A stretch of 8,094 nt of DNA from DAOPXV01 sp035352535 (GTDB lineage Bacteria > Muiribacteriota > UBA9980): positions 1-8,094 of the forward strand of contig CAZJFS010000193.1 of assembly GCA_964545075.1 (NCBI GenBank), read 5' to 3'. Numbering within the stretch: position 1 is the first letter of the stretch; each line of letters begins with the position of its first letter. The notes below the pieces were generated by a model. The model had not been told where the DNA came from and did not search any database. It saw only the letters and a program-made list of their open reading frames with translations. Both the position numbers and the translations under genes were made by a program. Positions 1 through 7,519 of this stretch are shown one piece after another.

Positions 1-1311
1 CTCGAACCCGATGTTAAAAATACGGGCACTTCGGAAACCGACCTTAAAACTATGATTACGGCTTCGACCGAGGTAGACCCTAAGCACGGCGCGCCCCTTA
101 AACTGATCGAATGCATAAACATAGCGAAGGAAAAAAGCCCCGCCATTCTTGAATCGGCTTTCAACCTGGATTCTCAGGCCAGCAAAATTGAACAGTCAAA
201 ATCGCCCCTTAAACCGCAGGTTAGTTTAAGCGGCCAGGAATCATGGCAGAGTTCGAACACCAAGGTCGGTTCGGCCGCGTCGAGTAATTCAAATGCTTCA
301 GGCGGAAGCTTGAGCGTTTCCGCTAACAAAGTGGTATATGATGGGAATAAATTGAAATCCGGCGTGGCTATCGCTGAAAAGAACGAGCAGGTCGCATCTT
401 TCAACCATAAAAAACTCATACTCGACACGCTTCTTAAAGTGGCTCAAAATTATTATAACGCTATAATCAACATAAAACTCGAAATCGTTCAGAAAGAAAC
501 ATACAGAAGCGCCGTTATGCATGAAGAACTGGCGGCGGCCAATTTCAACGTCGGAATCTCGCCTAAAACCGACCTCATAAGAGCACAGGCCAACACATAT
601 GAAAACAAGTTCAACCTTATAAGCGCTATAAACGCCATTAAAAAATCCAAACTCGCTCTCGAACTTTCCATGGGAATGATTGACACCGGAGAGATCTGGC
701 TTCTGGATTCTCTCGTATGCGATACTTTCGACATTGAACTTAACGCTTCGGTCGAAAAGGCCATGAACGTAAGACAGGAGATCGCGGCTCAGAAAGAAGC
801 CATTGAAATATTAAAACTCCAGAAAAAACAGATCGCGGCTGAACGCGCGCCTCAGTTTTCAATCGGATCGACGGCCGGAAAATCCTTCGAGAATTCCCAG
901 AAAACCGATCGCGGGTCATTTTCGATAAACGGTAGCGTAAGCCTTTCACTATATAACGGCGGCCTTACCGCGAATAAACTCGCCGAGATCGATCTGAGAT
1001 TAAAAGCCGAGGAACAAAAATATAATTCACTCGTTCTTTCAGTCAAATATGACGTTACTCAGGCATATCTCACGCTTACGGAAACCTTTGAGAAAATAGA
1101 AGTAGCTAAAAAAAGCGTTGAATCGGCCGAACTTTCGAAAAAACTTACGGAAGAGCAATATAAAGTAGGGCTTGCCACGATGGTCGACCTTCTGGATTCC
1201 GAAGTCGCATACTCACGCGCGCTGACTAATATGATTCAGGCGCAGGGTTCGTTTTTGATAGCCAGATGCAGCTTCAAAAGAAGCATCGGAGATGATGAAT
1301 TTTACAAATGA
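1..1311 (+). CDS. TolC-family outer-membrane efflux channel, 5' partial
   Basis: The reading frame is open from base 1 to the TGA at 1309-1311, giving 436 residues in the window. The first ATG in frame is at 52, but codons before it are also open and read as a polar linker. No signal peptide is seen there or after the ATG, so the true start and export signal are probably upstream. The protein looks like an outer-membrane efflux protein: two similar halves of long amphipathic helices, each opening with a helix like LKLIECINIAKEKSPAI, and beta-strand segments such as SLSVSANKVVYDG and SINGSVSLSLYNGG. The C-terminal half has the typical motif YKVGLATMVDLLDSE. In this family a trimer forms a beta-barrel in the outer membrane and a helical tunnel across the periplasm. 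The stop overlaps the start of the adaptor gene (ATGA), implying translational coupling. Family assignment is firm; the substrate is unknown. Confidence 0.9.
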   Translation, partial: LEPDVKNTGTSETDLKTMITASTEVDPKHGAPLKLIECINIAKEKSPAILESAFNLDSQASKIEQSKSPLKPQVSLSGQESWQSSNTKVGSAASSNSNASGGSLSVSANKVVYDGNKLKSGVAIAEKNEQVASFNHKKLILDTLLKVAQNYYNAIINIKLEIVQKETYRSAVMHEELAAANFNVGISPKTDLIRAQANTYENKFNLISAINAIKKSKLALELSMGMIDTGEIWLLDSLVCDTFDIELNASVEKAMNVRQEIAAQKEAIEILKLQKKQIAAERAPQFSIGSTAGKSFENSQKTDRGSFSINGSVSLSLYNGGLTANKLAEIDLRLKAEEQKYNSLVLSVKYDVTQAYLTLTETFEKIEVAKKSVESAELSKKLTEEQYKVGLATMVDLLDSEVAYSRALTNMIQAQGSFLIARCSFKRSIGDDEFYK

Positions 1312-2825
1312 GAAAATACTTTGGATTTAAAACTATTACGGTTTTAATTTTGATAACCGGCCTGGTTTACTATTACGGTTTTAGCGGAAGCAAAACCGCC
1401 GGATCTTCGGCGAAACGCAGCGGAAGCAGTTATGAGCGCGTAAGCGAAGGCACTTTTGAGTTGCTTGTTTCATGCAGCGGCGTCATATCTGCGTTGTCGA
1501 GCGTTGACGTCAAATCGCGCGTGGGCGGCAACGTTGAACATTTAAAACTTATGGAAGGCGACGTAGTAAAAAAAGGTGAACTGGTCGCGCAAATCGACAG
1601 GCGCAACGTTGATCTTAAATTAAAACAGAGCGAAGCGGACCTTAATTCTGCGAAAATATCTCTTGAACGCGCCAAAATAAGCTATGGCCTGGATAAAGTT
1701 TCAAATTATAATGAAATGCAAAAGGCAATGTCAAATATTGAACTCAGCCGCGCCAATCTTCAACTTTTAAAGAAAGGCTCGCGCCCCGAGGAAATATCCC
1801 AGGGCGGCGCGCAACTGGATCTGGCCCGCGCTAATTTCGAGAATAGCCGGAAAAACTTCGACCGCAACAAAGAATTGTTCGCTAAAAACCTGATATCGCA
1901 GTCCGCGCTTGACGCCGCCAGGGCTTCTCTTGACGTTAACGAAGCGCAGGTCCGTACGGCGCAGGAAAAACTCTCGCTTTTAAAACAGGGATTTCAGAGT
2001 GAAGAAATTCAAAAAGCCATGTCCCAATATGAAGTGTCGGTATTTGCCGTCGAGGACATCAAGATAAAAATCGACTCTCTCAGGTTGCGCGAGGAAGAAA
2101 TTAAAAATCTTGAAACCACGGTTAAAAAGGCTCAAATAACTTATCAGGACGTAGTTGAACAGGTAAACGATACTACCGTCAACGCGCCGATTGATGGCGT
2201 TATAACTCAAAAATGGGTTGACGAAGGCGGAATAATAACTTCCGGAATTTCATCGGTGACGGCGGGAACCAATATCGTTACGATATCCGATATGAGCGAG
2301 GTATGGATCAAAGCCAACGTGGATGAGACCGATATTCATAAACTGGTCAATAATCTCGAAGCCCGCGTCAGGCTCGACGCATTTCCGAAAAGAACTTTTA
2401 AAGCAAGTCTTTTAAGCATCGGCCCGCGCGTATATCTCAAAGACAACGTGCCGGTCATTGACGTCACGCTCAAACTTTTAGAAGGCACCAGTGAAGTGAA
2501 AGTCGGAATGACCGCTGATGCCGATATAATAGTGCATTCTAAACCCGATGTCAAAATGATATCGACCGATTCGATAATTGAAAAGGACGGAAAATTTTTC
2601 GTTAAACTGTCCGGCGGAAGATCGAACGGTTCCAACTCGGGACAGCTTCGCGAAATAAAGATCGGCGAATCGAATGGGGATAAAACGATTCTTTTAAGCG
2701 GCATCGAGGATAAGGAAACTTTTTTAAGCGGCGAAGCGTTAAAGGATGAAAAGGCTTCTCAACAGAAGACTTCCGCGGGGATGCCGATCGTAGGACAACA
2801 GCCGAGAGGCGGCGGGCGACATTAA
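1308..2825 (+). CDS. HlyD/MacA-family periplasmic adaptor (membrane fusion protein)
   Basis: This 505-residue protein has one N-terminal membrane segment (about residues 8-26, ITVLILITGLVYYYGF) and a periplasmic body. The first half of a lipoyl-like barrel-sandwich domain lies at about 60-100 (VKSRVGGNVEHLKLMEGDVV). A long charged coiled coil fills about 100-285, and the second half-lipoyl follows at about 288-320 (NAPIDGVITQKWVDEGG). Beta-barrel and membrane-proximal parts run to about 465, and a Gly/Ser/Lys-rich tail ends in GGGRH. It should bridge the inner-membrane ABC permease and the TolC-like channel. The ATG overlaps the channel gene's stop by four bases. The nearest GGAG (1288-1291) is too far for a normal ribosome site, so coupled re-initiation is likely. 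It is longer than E. coli MacA (about 370 residues), mostly because of the coiled coil, where an LLKxG...EEI motif occurs twice 71 residues apart (153-163 and 224-234). Confidence 0.92.
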   Translation: MRKYFGFKTITVLILITGLVYYYGFSGSKTAGSSAKRSGSSYERVSEGTFELLVSCSGVISALSSVDVKSRVGGNVEHLKLMEGDVVKKGELVAQIDRRNVDLKLKQSEADLNSAKISLERAKISYGLDKVSNYNEMQKAMSNIELSRANLQLLKKGSRPEEISQGGAQLDLARANFENSRKNFDRNKELFAKNLISQSALDAARASLDVNEAQVRTAQEKLSLLKQGFQSEEIQKAMSQYEVSVFAVEDIKIKIDSLRLREEEIKNLETTVKKAQITYQDVVEQVNDTTVNAPIDGVITQKWVDEGGIITSGISSVTAGTNIVTISDMSEVWIKANVDETDIHKLVNNLEARVRLDAFPKRTFKASLLSIGPRVYLKDNVPVIDVTLKLLEGTSEVKVGMTADADIIVHSKPDVKMISTDSIIEKDGKFFVKLSGGRSNGSNSGQLREIKIGESNGDKTILLSGIEDKETFLSGEALKDEKASQQKTSAGMPIVGQQPRGGGRH

Positions 2826-2851
2826 TAATAAAAGGCCGTTAGGATTAATAT

Positions 2852-2920
2852 ATGTTTTTGCTTAATGTAGCCCGGGATGCTGCCCGGAGGATGAGGAGAT
2901 TTTATGCCACCCGAAAATAA
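2852..2920 (+). CDS. Possible short upstream ORF (22 codons), doubtful
   Basis: An ATG at 2852 is preceded by AGGA (2841-2844) at a spacing of seven bases. It opens a 22-codon frame that ends at TAA 2918-2920, overlapping the start of the ATPase gene by 17 bases in a different frame. The peptide is arginine-rich in its second half (RDAARRMRRF). It could be a coupling or leader peptide in the 78-base gap between the adaptor and ATPase genes, but chance is a real alternative because nothing at the protein level supports it. Confidence 0.15.
   Translation: MFLLNVARDAARRMRRFYATRK
2872..2898 (+). promoter_or_regulatory. Small GC hairpin next to the ribosome binding site of the ATPase gene
   Basis: CCGGG (2872-2876) can pair with CCCGG (2883-2887) around a six-base loop, ATGCTG. 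The right arm shares two G's with a first purine stretch, GGAGG (2886-2890). A second one, GAGGAG (2893-2898), sits five bases before the ATG at 2904 and probably acts as the Shine-Dalgarno. The hairpin may tune translation of the ATPase relative to the upstream adaptor, but this is inference. There is no T-tract after it, so it is not an intrinsic terminator. Confidence 0.4.
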
Positions 2921-3668
2921 AGAAATAATATCAATAAAAAATCTGACCAAAATTTATGATACTGGAAAAATAAAGGTTCATGCGTTGAACGGAGCTAACT
3001 TTTCGATACTTCCGGGCGAACTTGTCGCCATTATGGGGCCTTCCGGATCCGGAAAGACGACGATGATGAACATTCTTGGCTGTCTTGACAGGCCGACGTC
3101 CGGCGAATATTTTTTAGATGATGCCGACGTCGCGACCATTCCTGAAGAGAAACTTGCGTCCATAAGAAATCAAAAGATAGGCTTTGTTTTTCAAACTTTC
3201 AACCTGCTCGCGAGGACGACGGCGTTAAAAAATGTGGAGCTGCCTATGGTTTATGCGAAAGTTCCGGCGGCGGAACGCGAACAGCGAGCTCTTGAAGCGT
3301 TAAGATCCGTCGGGCTCGGTGAACGCGTTCATCATATGCCGAACGAACTTTCGGGCGGCCAGCAGCAGCGTGTAGCGATAGCCCGATCTCTGGTTAACAA
3401 TCCTTCGCTGATACTCGCCGATGAACCGACCGGTAATCTCGACTCGAGGTCCTCCGAGGAAATACTTATGATATTTCAGGATTTGAACCGTCAGGGCAAG
3501 ACTATAGTCATAGTTACCCATGAACCGGACGTGGCGCAGCATTGCGGTCGAAACGTTATATTCAAGGACGGAAGAATAGTGCAGGATAAGAAAGTCGAGC
3601 ATATCCTTGACGCGCGCGAGGTCATAAAGACCATGCCGCTTCCGTTCGAAAATATTTGCGCAATCTAA
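2904..3668 (+). CDS. MacB/LolD-type ABC transporter ATPase
   Basis: This 254-residue nucleotide-binding protein carries every motif of an active ABC ATPase. Walker A is GPSGSGKTT (45-53), the Q-loop FVFQTFNLL (Q97), the signature LSGGQQQRVAIARSL (149-163), Walker B LILADEP with catalytic E174, the D-loop GNLDS, and the switch histidine in IVTHE (H206). The pattern matches the MacB/LolD/FtsE group, in which two ATPase subunits work on the cytoplasmic face with two FtsX-like permeases. In E. coli MacB this domain is fused to the membrane part; here it is a separate gene, followed 17 bases later by its permease. About 25 residues follow the last conserved segment, ending LPFENICAI, a modest C-terminal extension. 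The ATG is supported by GAGGAG five bases upstream. Substrate identity cannot be inferred. Confidence 0.96.
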   Translation: MPPENKEIISIKNLTKIYDTGKIKVHALNGANFSILPGELVAIMGPSGSGKTTMMNILGCLDRPTSGEYFLDDADVATIPEEKLASIRNQKIGFVFQTFNLLARTTALKNVELPMVYAKVPAAEREQRALEALRSVGLGERVHHMPNELSGGQQQRVAIARSLVNNPSLILADEPTGNLDSRSSEEILMIFQDLNRQGKTIVIVTHEPDVAQHCGRNVIFKDGRIVQDKKVEHILDAREVIKTMPLPFENICAI

Positions 3669-3685
3669 CTAAGGTGTTGATATAA

Positions 3686-4900
3686 ATGGAATTTATGGAG
3701 CTTTTCAAAATATCCTTTATAAGTCTTAACGCTAATAAAATGCGTTCGGCTTTGACCATGCTCGGCGTTATTATCGGCGTCGCCGCGGTAGTGTCCATGA
3801 TTTCCATAGGGGAGGGTGCGAAGGATCTCATAACCAGTTCGATCGAAGGCATGGGAACTAACCTTTTATTCGTAATGCCCGGCCAGCTTAAGGTCGGGAT
3901 GGGTGGTCACGGCATGGGTTCGATCCAGACTCTTGTAAACGAGGACGCTCTGGCGATACAAAACGAGTGTCCGCTGGTCAAACTTACCGCTCCTGAAAAT
4001 TCTAAACAGGCCAGCGTTAAGGCCGGAAATAAGAATTCCATGTCGCAGGTCGTCGGCACCTCGCCGAGTTATGTGACGGTACGCAATACTCCCGTGGCGA
4101 AGGGCGTTTTCTTTAATCAATCGGATGTAAATATGCAGAGAAAGGTCGCCGTTATTGGAGCTACGGTTGTCGATAACATTTTTCCGAATTCCGATCCGAT
4201 AGGCAAAGATATGCTGATAAATAGAATACCGTTTGTGGTGATCGGCGTTCTTGAAGCAAAGGGGCAATCAGGTTTTTCCAATGCCGACGATCAGATATTT
4301 ATTCCGCTGTCGACTTTTCAGAAAAGAGTTTTCGGAATTGATTATCTGAGGAACATAAATATTCAGATCGCTGATTCATCTAAGATGGACGCGGCTCAAG
4401 TGCAAGTGGAAAATATATTGAGGAAACGCCATAAAATCTATAATCCGGATAACGACGATTTTACCGTAAGAAATCAGACCGATATGCTTACTCGTTTGAA
4501 TGATATTACAGGCGCGTTCACGCTTCTTCTGGGGGGAATAGCATGTATATCGTTATTGGTCGGCGGTATCGGCATCATGAATATCATGCTCGTTTCAGTG
4601 ACCGAGCGCACCCGTGAGATCGGGCTTAGAAAGGCTCTTGGCGCCACTAAATATGACATCCTGATCCAATTTTTGATCGAATCCATCGTGTTGTGCGTTA
4701 TGGGCGGCGTGATTGGAATATTGGCAGGCGTAGCGATGTCATATGCGATCTCTTATATCGGCAATTGGAATACTGACGTTTCAGCTCAATCGATAATCTT
4801 GTCATTCGGCTTTTCCGTCGCCGTCGGACTCTTTTTTGGCATTTATCCCGCTAATAAGGCCGCCGGACTCGATTGCGTCGTCGCCCTCAGATACGAATAA
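3686..4900 (+). CDS. MacB/FtsX-type ABC transporter permease
   Basis: The 404-residue product has the MacB membrane-domain layout. One transmembrane helix lies near the N-terminus (about 21-42, SALTMLGVIIGVAAVVSMIS), then a large periplasmic domain (about 43-275), then three helices at about 279-302, 324-356 and 371-393. Family hallmarks are present: ERTREIGLRKALGA (from residue 307), the cytoplasmic coupling segment that contacts the ATPase, and the end GIYPANKAAGLD followed by ALRYE. The usual Pro after that Asp is Cys here. Such permeases do not transport in the classic sense: they couple ATP hydrolysis in the cytoplasm to movement of the periplasmic domain, pushing substrate through adaptor and channel. 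A Gly/Met/His-rich stretch, MPGQLKVGMGGHGMG, starts at residue 64. AAGGTG (3671-3676) nine bases before the ATG supports the start; an ATG three codons later is an alternative. Confidence 0.95.
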   Translation: MEFMELFKISFISLNANKMRSALTMLGVIIGVAAVVSMISIGEGAKDLITSSIEGMGTNLLFVMPGQLKVGMGGHGMGSIQTLVNEDALAIQNECPLVKLTAPENSKQASVKAGNKNSMSQVVGTSPSYVTVRNTPVAKGVFFNQSDVNMQRKVAVIGATVVDNIFPNSDPIGKDMLINRIPFVVIGVLEAKGQSGFSNADDQIFIPLSTFQKRVFGIDYLRNINIQIADSSKMDAAQVQVENILRKRHKIYNPDNDDFTVRNQTDMLTRLNDITGAFTLLLGGIACISLLVGGIGIMNIMLVSVTERTREIGLRKALGATKYDILIQFLIESIVLCVMGGVIGILAGVAMSYAISYIGNWNTDVSAQSIILSFGFSVAVGLFFGIYPANKAAGLDCVVALRYE

Positions 4901-4970
4901 AGAGAAGATATTCAAAAATATTTTGAGCATCCGGCGCCGAAGCGAAAACCAAAAAAATAATTCGAATTAC

Positions 4971-4999
4971 TTGAATATTCTAAAGAAATTATGTATAAT
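4971..4999 (+). promoter_or_regulatory. Sigma70-like promoter for the histidine kinase gene
   Basis: TTGAAT (4971-4976) and a consensus TATAAT (4994-4999) are separated by 17 bases, the ideal spacing. Transcription would start near 5006, giving a leader of about 57 bases before the ATG at 5063. The whole promoter lies in the left half of the 58-base palindrome, so a protein binding the palindrome would compete with RNA polymerase. This promoter suggests the kinase is transcribed apart from the efflux operon. Confidence 0.65.
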
Positions 5000-5029
5000 T
5001 AATTATAAATAATTTCTTTAGAATATTCA
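4972..5029. repeat. 58-base near-perfect AT-rich palindrome
   Basis: Bases 4972-5000 are the reverse complement of 5001-5029 with a single mismatch (G4993 opposite A5008). The outer 21 positions of each arm match without error, and the centre (4994-5007) is itself a perfect 14-base palindrome. The 8-base palindrome GAATATTC occurs once in each arm (4973-4980 and 5021-5028). The arms are almost pure A/T and no T-tract follows directly, so an intrinsic terminator is unlikely. An operator for dimeric regulators, a bidirectional promoter element or a remnant of a small mobile element are possible roles. Confidence 0.9.
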
Positions 5030-5030
5030 T
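5002..5030 (-). promoter_or_regulatory. Mirror-image leftward promoter candidate
   Basis: Because of the palindrome, the minus strand reads ATGAAT (5030-5025), 17 bases, then TATAAT (5007-5002). The -10 is perfect but the -35 is poorer than on the + strand. Transcription would start near 4995 and run antisense into the 3' end of the permease gene. No minus-strand gene is visible to use it, so it may only be a by-product of symmetry. Confidence 0.3.
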
Positions 5031-5049
5031 TATGATCTTTTTCGTGTGT

Positions 5050-5055
5050 AAGGAG
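5050..5055 (+). promoter_or_regulatory. Ribosome binding site that decides the kinase start
   Basis: AAGGAG lies seven bases before the ATG at 5063. A TTG two codons earlier (5057) would sit one base from this site, too close to be used. The start is therefore taken as 5063. Confidence 0.85.
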
Positions 5056-5062
5056 TTTGAAA

Positions 5063-7519
5063 ATGGCGGTTCGCGTTAATAAAACCTCATCAACCACGGT
5101 TTCACGCCGCGTATCTCATCTAGACGTCCTCGCCGCTATTAATTATAAATCCCTTGAAATAAAAAATTATGAAAAATATTGTGGCGGCGTTCTTGAGGTT
5201 CTTTCAAAAACGGCCGGTTTCGACCATGCTTACTGGTTCGAGAATGCCGGTTCGGGAGTTTCGGCAATCGCGAAATTTCAATGGCATGAAGATGACAAAA
5301 AAGCGCGGACTTTTGAAAATTCAGTTGAATCCGTAGACTATGATATCGCGTTTAATGGCTGGCGCAAAACGCTTTCGGCTGGTGAATGCCTGTTTTCAAG
5401 CGTTTCAAAACTTCCGGAACCTGAAAAAACGTATTTCGAAAAAAATGGCGTCCGTTCTACCGCCGCCCTGCCGCTTTTCGCCAACGAAAAATTTTTCGGT
5501 TTCATAAGGCTTGATAGTGAAAAAACCGAAAAAAAACCGGAAATAGCCGGAAGACGATTTCTGAAGGCCGCATCTTCTTCGATCAGCGTCGCATTGGGGA
5601 GCCTGAATTTTAACGCCAACGAAGTTGAAGCGGCTAATAAAAAAATGGGACTTCAAAAATTTGAGCACCGTTATAACGAACTTTTCAGCAATGTCCACGA
5701 CATAGTTTACACGACCGATCTTCTTGGAAATATAACGTCTATAAATCGTTATGCCGAAGCTGTTACGGGTTATGAATGCCGTGAATTACTGAATACAAAT
5801 TTTGAAGATCATATCAAACCGCAATATGCGCCGCTATTTAAAAAAATGCTTGAACTTGTAAGGGCTGGCGAATTGCAGAATACGAAATTTGAGATCGAAC
5901 TTGATTCGAAAACCGGCAAAACTTTATTTCTGGAAGTATCGAATTACATAGTTCATAACGAAGGAAAGCCTTTCGAGATCTTTGGCATAGCCCATGATAT
6001 AACCGAAAGAAAGCTTTATGAAAAGCAACTGAAAAAAAACGATGAAATGCTTACCGGCGTTTTGAATAATTCCAGCGACGCGGTTATGACCTTCAGTTCG
6101 TTGCGGGACGACTCGGGAAAAATAATTGATTTCGAATGCGGCATAATAAACATCGCGGCGGAGCGGCTTGTCGGCCGGAAAAAATTCGAGATAAAAGGCA
6201 AAAGAATGCTTGCCGACATGAACGGCAGCGGCATCGAGGAACTTTTCGAAAAATTCGTCCAGGTTGTGGAAACGGGGTTGCCCCTGTTTTATGAACACCA
6301 TTATGGAAATTCCGAAGCGGCCATGTGGCTGCGCATATCCGCTAAAAGGCTTTTTGACGGGATCGTCATAAACCTTTCCGACGTTACGTACCAGAAACAA
6401 TATGAAAAGGAACTTCAGGAACAGCTTAATTTCAACGAAATACTCCTGGACAGCCTTCCATATCCAGCCGTTCTCATAAATAAAAACAGAAGAATACTCG
6501 CGATAAATTATAACGCCGGCCAGCTTGGCGCTGAAATTGACAGGTACTGCTGGGATTTCATGGGACATCCGGAAAATCTTTCAGGCGGCGAACGGGCCGC
6601 TCATGAGGAAAGCGGCTGTTTTTTCTGCAAGCTTGAAAAATGTATCGATGAGCGCAGGTCGGCCTGCTGCAGCGAAATATCGATTTATGAAAAAACATGG
6701 GAGCTACGCCTGCTTCACGTTTATGACGATCTTTTCCTTTTTTACGCCATCGATACCACCGAGCGGAAAATGATCAGAACGGAGCTTGAAACCGCCCGTA
6801 AAGACTCGAAAAATGCTGAAATGATAAAACGCAATTTTCTTGCCAATATGAGCCATGAGCTTAGAACGCCTATGAATATAATAATGGGCTTTACCGAAAT
6901 ATTGTCTGAGACCGGGCTTGAAGGCGAACAGCTTGAGTTCTTAAAACATATTCAGGCCAGCAGCGCAGCGCTTCTCTCTATTATAAACGATATAATCGAT
7001 TACTCGAACATAGAGGCCGAAAAACTTGAAATCGAATGCGAGAACTTCAGCATCAGTGATATAATAAACGAAGTTATTGAAGCGTATACGCCTTGCGCCG
7101 AACAGAAGGGAATCGGCATCGCAAGTTCCTTCGATCCGCTTTTGAACGATAATTTGATAGGCGATTCTCAAAGGCTCAAACAGATTCTTTTGAATTTAGT
7201 GAATAACGCGTTGAAGTTTTCGGAACAGGGTACGGTAATTTTAAACATTATAAAAGAATCGGAAGAGGGCGATAACGTTTTCGTGAAATTTGAAGTTATC
7301 GACGAAGGCATAGGAATTTCCGAGCAACGCCAGCAGGAAATGTTCTCGCCTTTCATTCAGGGCGATTCCACGATTACCAGAAGCTATGGCGGCCTCGGCC
7401 TCGGCCTCACTCTTGCAAATCATCTTGTCAGAATTATGGGCGGCAGAAGAATTTTTATTGAAAGCCGGCCTGGATACGGGAGCAATTTTTATTTTTCAAT
7501 AAATTTTTTAAAGGCGTGA
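5063..7519 (+). CDS. Soluble sensor histidine kinase (GAF-PAS-PAS-PAS-HisKA-HATPase)
   Basis: This 818-residue protein has no transmembrane segment or signal peptide, so it should sense a cytoplasmic cue. A GAF-like domain lies at about 33-175, PAS1 at about 203-315 (ending DITERK, D312) and PAS2 at about 327-445. A third PAS-like domain at about 459-567 ends DTTERK and contains cysteines 496, 519, 522, 527, 535 and 536. A short helix leads to the HisKA domain with NFLANMSHELRTPMN, phospho-acceptor H598. The ATPase domain (about 698-815) has the N-box (N715), the G1 box DEGIGIS (747-753), an F-box (FSPFIQGD) and the G2 box YGGLGLGL (775-782). In that box Leu replaces the usual Thr. There is no receiver domain and no response regulator beside it in this window, so its partner is unknown. 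It has its own promoter and may or may not control the efflux operon upstream. Confidence 0.95.
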   Translation: MAVRVNKTSSTTVSRRVSHLDVLAAINYKSLEIKNYEKYCGGVLEVLSKTAGFDHAYWFENAGSGVSAIAKFQWHEDDKKARTFENSVESVDYDIAFNGWRKTLSAGECLFSSVSKLPEPEKTYFEKNGVRSTAALPLFANEKFFGFIRLDSEKTEKKPEIAGRRFLKAASSSISVALGSLNFNANEVEAANKKMGLQKFEHRYNELFSNVHDIVYTTDLLGNITSINRYAEAVTGYECRELLNTNFEDHIKPQYAPLFKKMLELVRAGELQNTKFEIELDSKTGKTLFLEVSNYIVHNEGKPFEIFGIAHDITERKLYEKQLKKNDEMLTGVLNNSSDAVMTFSSLRDDSGKIIDFECGIINIAAERLVGRKKFEIKGKRMLADMNGSGIEELFEKFVQVVETGLPLFYEHHYGNSEAAMWLRISAKRLFDGIVINLSDVTYQKQYEKELQEQLNFNEILLDSLPYPAVLINKNRRILAINYNAGQLGAEIDRYCWDFMGHPENLSGGERAAHEESGCFFCKLEKCIDERRSACCSEISIYEKTWELRLLHVYDDLFLFYAIDTTERKMIRTELETARKDSKNAEMIKRNFLANMSHELRTPMNIIMGFTEILSETGLEGEQLEFLKHIQASSAALLSIINDIIDYSNIEAEKLEIECENFSISDIINEVIEAYTPCAEQKGIGIASSFDPLLNDNLIGDSQRLKQILLNLVNNALKFSEQGTVILNIIKESEEGDNVFVKFEVIDEGIGISEQRQQEMFSPFIQGDSTITRSYGGLGLGLTLANHLVRIMGGRRIFIESRPGYGSNFYFSINFLKA

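Noticed and set aside
52..54. ATG at 52 as the start of the TolC-like gene
   Set aside because: The frame stays open to base 1, no ribosome site precedes this ATG, and no signal peptide follows it, as would be expected for an outer-membrane protein.
3866..4267. Minus-strand open frame (133 codons) opposite the permease gene
   Set aside because: It overlaps the periplasmic domain of a clear permease, and the translated product looks like no protein I recognise.
4905..4924. AT-rich hairpin just after the permease stop
   Set aside because: It is eight pairs of almost only A-T/G-U with no T-tract after it. I see no convincing terminator for the efflux operon.
5057..5062. TTG start for the kinase two codons before the ATG
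   Set aside because: The AAGGAG ribosome site ends one base before this TTG, too close for initiation; the ATG at 5063 has correct spacing.
5924..6568. Long minus-strand open frame (214 codons) inside the kinase gene
   Set aside because: It lies wholly opposite well-conserved PAS coding sequence, has no recognisable domain and shows no plausible start signal; it is most likely a coding shadow.
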